Shown in pieces: positions 62,313 through 64,000 of a stretch of 64,000 nt of DNA. A program made the translations under genes and the position numbers. Location: assembly GCF_029626155.1 (NCBI RefSeq), contig NZ_JARUBL010000001.1:4692501-4756500 (forward strand), read 5' to 3'. Origin of the DNA: Solwaraspora sp. WMMD1047 (GTDB lineage: Bacteria; Actinomycetota; Actinomycetes; Mycobacteriales; Micromonosporaceae). Each line of letters opens with the position of its first letter. Position 1 is the first letter of the stretch. The notes beneath the pieces were generated by a model, which was not told the origin of the DNA, did no database searches, and saw nothing but the letters and a program-made list of their open reading frames with translations.

Positions 62313-62350
62313 GGAGCCCCGGACCCCACGGACAGTGGGACCGGGGCTCC
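62313..62350 (-). terminator. Terminator of the DUF397 gene, facing the chitinase
   Basis: GGAGCCCCGG...CCCAC (62313-62329) pairs with GTGGG...CCGGGGCTCC (62335-62350), 15 bp with a small internal loop and a 5-nt loop. It ends the minus-strand DUF397 gene 13 bp from its stop and could also serve the chitinase. Confidence 0.7.
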
Positions 62351-62362
62351 TGCGTCACCGGG

Positions 62363-62542
62363 CTAACGGACGCCTGCGACGAACGACCTCCACGCAGCCG
62401 GCCCGAACGTCAGCACCGGACCGGCCAGATCCTTGCTGTCCCGGACCAGCACCCGGCCAGGAAGATTGCTCGCGACCTCGACGCAGTCACCACCGTTAGG
62501 ACCACTTCGGGTACTTTTACGCCATCTTGGCTCGTTCTTCAT
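62363..62542 (-). CDS. DUF397 domain protein (59 aa)
   Basis: ATG 62542 to TAG 62363 encodes 59 residues with the DUF397 signature: 'WRKSTRSGPNGGDCVEVA', 'VLVRDSKDLAGPVLTFGP' and 'AWRSFVAGVR'. DUF397 genes follow XRE/DUF5753 regulator genes in very many actinomycetes as BldB/WhiJ-type partner modules, and this one overlaps the end of the XRE gene by 26 nt. The DUF397 partner is thought to modulate the regulator. It is below the size many gene callers report by default. Confidence 0.85.
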   Translation of the reverse strand: MKNEPRWRKSTRSGPNGGDCVEVASNLPGRVLVRDSKDLAGPVLTFGPAAWRSFVAGVR

Positions 62543-63311
62543 GCTCGTCGATCACTCTCAGGATCAGGAAACGGCTCAGGTCACAGGGTAGCGCCCGGGC
62601 GTTGATGGACTCCCATGCGCTTGCCAACCGGCGGAGATCCCGGGCGGCGGCGATCACTTTCCCCTCCAGTGGATCATCCACGTAGGCGACAGACGACCCG
62701 TCCGGGAGGGTCGCCAGCGCGAATGGCCCGCCATGTCCCGCGTGTATCCCAGACCCGAAGGGCACCACCCTGATGTGGACGTTCGGCCGGTGGCCGATAT
62801 CCACCAGGTGTTCAAGCTGTTCCTTGATGGTCGCCGGGTCGCCATCCCGCAACACCGCTTCACCGATGATCGCGGCGAGCGTCACCGGATCAGGTCGATC
62901 AAGCGTCGCGGCCTGCCGTTCCAGCCGTTCCCTGGTCATCTCTTCGATCTGAACGCTGCTGTGCGCTCCGGCCGCGACAACTGCCCTGGCGTAAGCGGCC
63001 GTCTGGAGAAGGCCAGGGACGACGAGCGGTTGGTAGGTCCGCAGGATCGTCGCGCGTTCCTCGTTCTCCTTCCACGGCCGTAGCCACGGGGCGACCGCTT
63101 CGCCTCGCGCCTGTCGGACGAGTCGACGGAACTGGTCTCCGGTGCTGAAGAACGCGTCGAATCCCGCGGCAACCTCGTCCGGCGGGATGGATTTGCCTGA
63201 CTCGTAATTGCCGATCTGCGACCCAGACACGTGCACCTCGGCACCCAGGGCGTCCTGAGACAAACCCTTGGCCATCCGCTCTCGACGGAGTGCCTGCCGA
63301 AACTCATTCAT
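62517..63311 (-). CDS. XRE-family regulator with DUF5753 domain
   Basis: A 264-residue protein. An N-terminal helix-turn-helix (about residues 4-60, 'LRRERMAKGLSQDALGAEVHVSGSQIGNYESG') is followed by the DUF5753 sensor-like domain with 'TYQPLVVPGLLQTAAYARAVV' and 'RPNVHIRVVPFG'. Such proteins pair with DUF397 proteins in Streptomyces-type development and antibiotic control. ATG 63311 is followed by the HTH at the usual distance; an upstream frame to 63419 lacks a ribosome binding site. Its ligand and targets are unknown. Confidence 0.9.
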   Translation of the reverse strand: MNEFRQALRRERMAKGLSQDALGAEVHVSGSQIGNYESGKSIPPDEVAAGFDAFFSTGDQFRRLVRQARGEAVAPWLRPWKENEERATILRTYQPLVVPGLLQTAAYARAVVAAGAHSSVQIEEMTRERLERQAATLDRPDPVTLAAIIGEAVLRDGDPATIKEQLEHLVDIGHRPNVHIRVVPFGSGIHAGHGGPFALATLPDGSSVAYVDDPLEGKVIAAARDLRRLASAWESINARALPCDLSRFLILRVIDEHEERAKMA

Positions 63312-63469
63312 GTCGGCCAAATGAGCGCCCCTCTCGACTTGTGGTCGGCAAGTACCCCCGCCCAATTCTTCCCGTCCTGCATCTCGTAGTCCAGGGTGGA
63401 TTCCAACCACGGCCGGCAAGGAGCGAGAGCCCCGGGCGAAGGGAAATCGTCACGCGCGGCGGTGGCCAC

Positions 63470-63504
63470 CTGGTCCCATCCCGTCCGTTCCGGGGTGGGA
63501 CCAG
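63470..63504. repeat. 13-bp inverted repeat in the XRE/small-gene divergent region
   Basis: CTGGTCCCATCCC (63470-63482) pairs with GGGGTGGGACCAG (63492-63504) with one T-G wobble and a 9-nt loop. It lies between the divergent XRE gene and the small gene at 63547. It may be an operator for the XRE regulator or an attenuator; the sequence cannot decide. Confidence 0.6.
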
Positions 63505-63546
63505 GGCTCCCAGTGACAACCATCTCCGATCGAGGAGGTAGCGCAA

Positions 63547-63893
63547 ATGGGAAACAGCAGGGACGACGATCTGAATCGGAAGCTACGGGAGCCGTCGAGC
63601 GGGAGGCCCGCCGGTTCACCGCGCCGCCGTTGGAGACCGGCACCCTCTCGGGTGGCCGTCCGGACTCCACCGACGCGGATACGGCCGGGCCGGCGGCGAT
63701 CCCGGCGGGAGTCCAGGTGGACGCCTACCGGATGCTGCTCGCTCAGCACACCCCGGGCATCAACGGTCGGTGCAGGTGCGGCAATCTGCTCGGCGAGGAG
63801 ACCGGGCTGTGCTTCTACGGCCGGCAGGCCCAGGCCGGTCTGCTGCGGATCGCGGCCGCCGAACGGGAACGCCTCGACAACGGGGGATCCTGA
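63547..63893 (+). pseudogene. Small Cys-containing protein gene with apparent frameshift
   Basis: ATG 63547 has GAGGAGG 8 nt upstream and opens a frame with coding-like GC3 for about 18 codons ('MGNSRDDDLNRKLREPSS'). From about 63597 the coding-like frame is the one shifted by -1, which reads 'VEREARRFTAPPLETG' to the stop TGA 63891-63893 and contains 'NGRCRCGNLLGEETGLCFYG', a possible Cys-rich metal site. A single-base deletion near 63597-63612 would explain this. A continuous in-frame alternative starts at GTG 63513 but has poor codon use at its start and no ribosome binding site. No family recognised. Confidence 0.55.
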
Positions 63894-63908
63894 TCGACGA
63901 AGTTCGGT

Positions 63909-64000
63909 TCAGCGGGCCTCGACGAAGACGGCGACGGTGCGGGCCGGCACGGTGAGGGTGCCGGTCCGCCGGTCCGCCGACGCGGTCCGGACCACCGGGT
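63909..64000 (-). CDS. C-terminal end of a probable pullulanase/alpha-amylase-family enzyme, 5' partial
   Basis: The minus strand reads through 30 codons to TGA at 63911-63909 and then leaves the window. The tail 'TGTLTVPARTVAVFVEAR' matches the C-terminal beta-domain ending typical of pullulanase-type alpha-1,6-glucosidases and other GH13 enzymes. The catalytic part is outside the window, so the enzyme class is tentative. It converges on the small frameshifted gene, 15 bp away. Confidence 0.5.
   Translation of the reverse strand, partial: PVVRTASADRRTGTLTVPARTVAVFVEAR

Overview
The window is about 64 kb of very GC-rich DNA with strongly GC-biased third codon positions and frequent GTG starts. 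Gene content is actinobacterial: fabG-fabI-hemH synteny, a type VII secretion locus with an FtsK/SpoIIIE ATPase, a DUF3097 gene, a DUF5753/DUF397 pair and a secreted AA10-CBM2 lytic oxygenase. A Micromonosporaceae host (Micromonospora or a relative) is the best guess; this is inferred from gene content, not from a database search. I saw no rRNA, tRNA, CRISPR array, insertion sequence or phage gene.

Region 1 (1-22228) is mostly housekeeping. It holds a stomatin/NfeD pair (left gene cut by the window edge), a serine hydrolase, DUF3097, a HAD-IIA phosphatase, then the minus-strand run fabG-fabI-hemH. A divergent NarL-type two-component pair, a DUF1023-type hydrolase and an acyltransferase-3 membrane protein follow. 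Next come a MoxR-DUF58-VWA operon, a PH-domain pair, a PAP2-like membrane protein, a sirtuin, a hot-dog thioesterase and a metallo-beta-lactamase-fold hydrolase.

Region 2 (22304-50356) is one type VII (ESX-like) secretion locus: mycosin, two WXG100 proteins, EccC, a plus-strand run of small putative substrates or accessory proteins (28667-32758), then EccB and EccD on the minus strand. A kinase-like protein that has lost its catalytic Asp is followed on the opposite strand by a MoxR-DUF58-transglutaminase-like set headed by a fibronectin-III membrane protein. The transglutaminase-like domain has lost its Cys and His. A two-component pair, a SARP-type ATPase regulator, an EccE-like protein, a LuxR-type regulator and an orphan response regulator close the locus. 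Four proteins carry a YxxxD/E motif of the kind used as a type VII export signal, and one (31342-32397) resembles a channel or effector N-terminal domain.

Region 3 (50363-64000) holds a PfkB sugar kinase, an AA10 oxygenase and a GH18 chitinase (a chitin-degrading capacity), asparagine synthetase, an aminopeptidase P, a secreted beta-helix protein, and an XRE/DUF397 regulator pair. A frameshifted small gene and the last 30 codons of a probable pullulanase-type enzyme lie at the right edge. The most unusual pair here is 56596-58935: a two-TM TrkA-N protein with a C-terminal ryanodine-receptor-type (RyR) domain followed by a SLOG-fold protein, which looks like a ligand-gated membrane signalling unit.

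Regulatory layout: several genes start 6-7 nt after a TANNNT -10 element with no Shine-Dalgarno sequence, the geometry of leaderless transcripts. Many operons use ATGA or GTGA start/stop overlaps, and convergent genes often end inside short palindromes.
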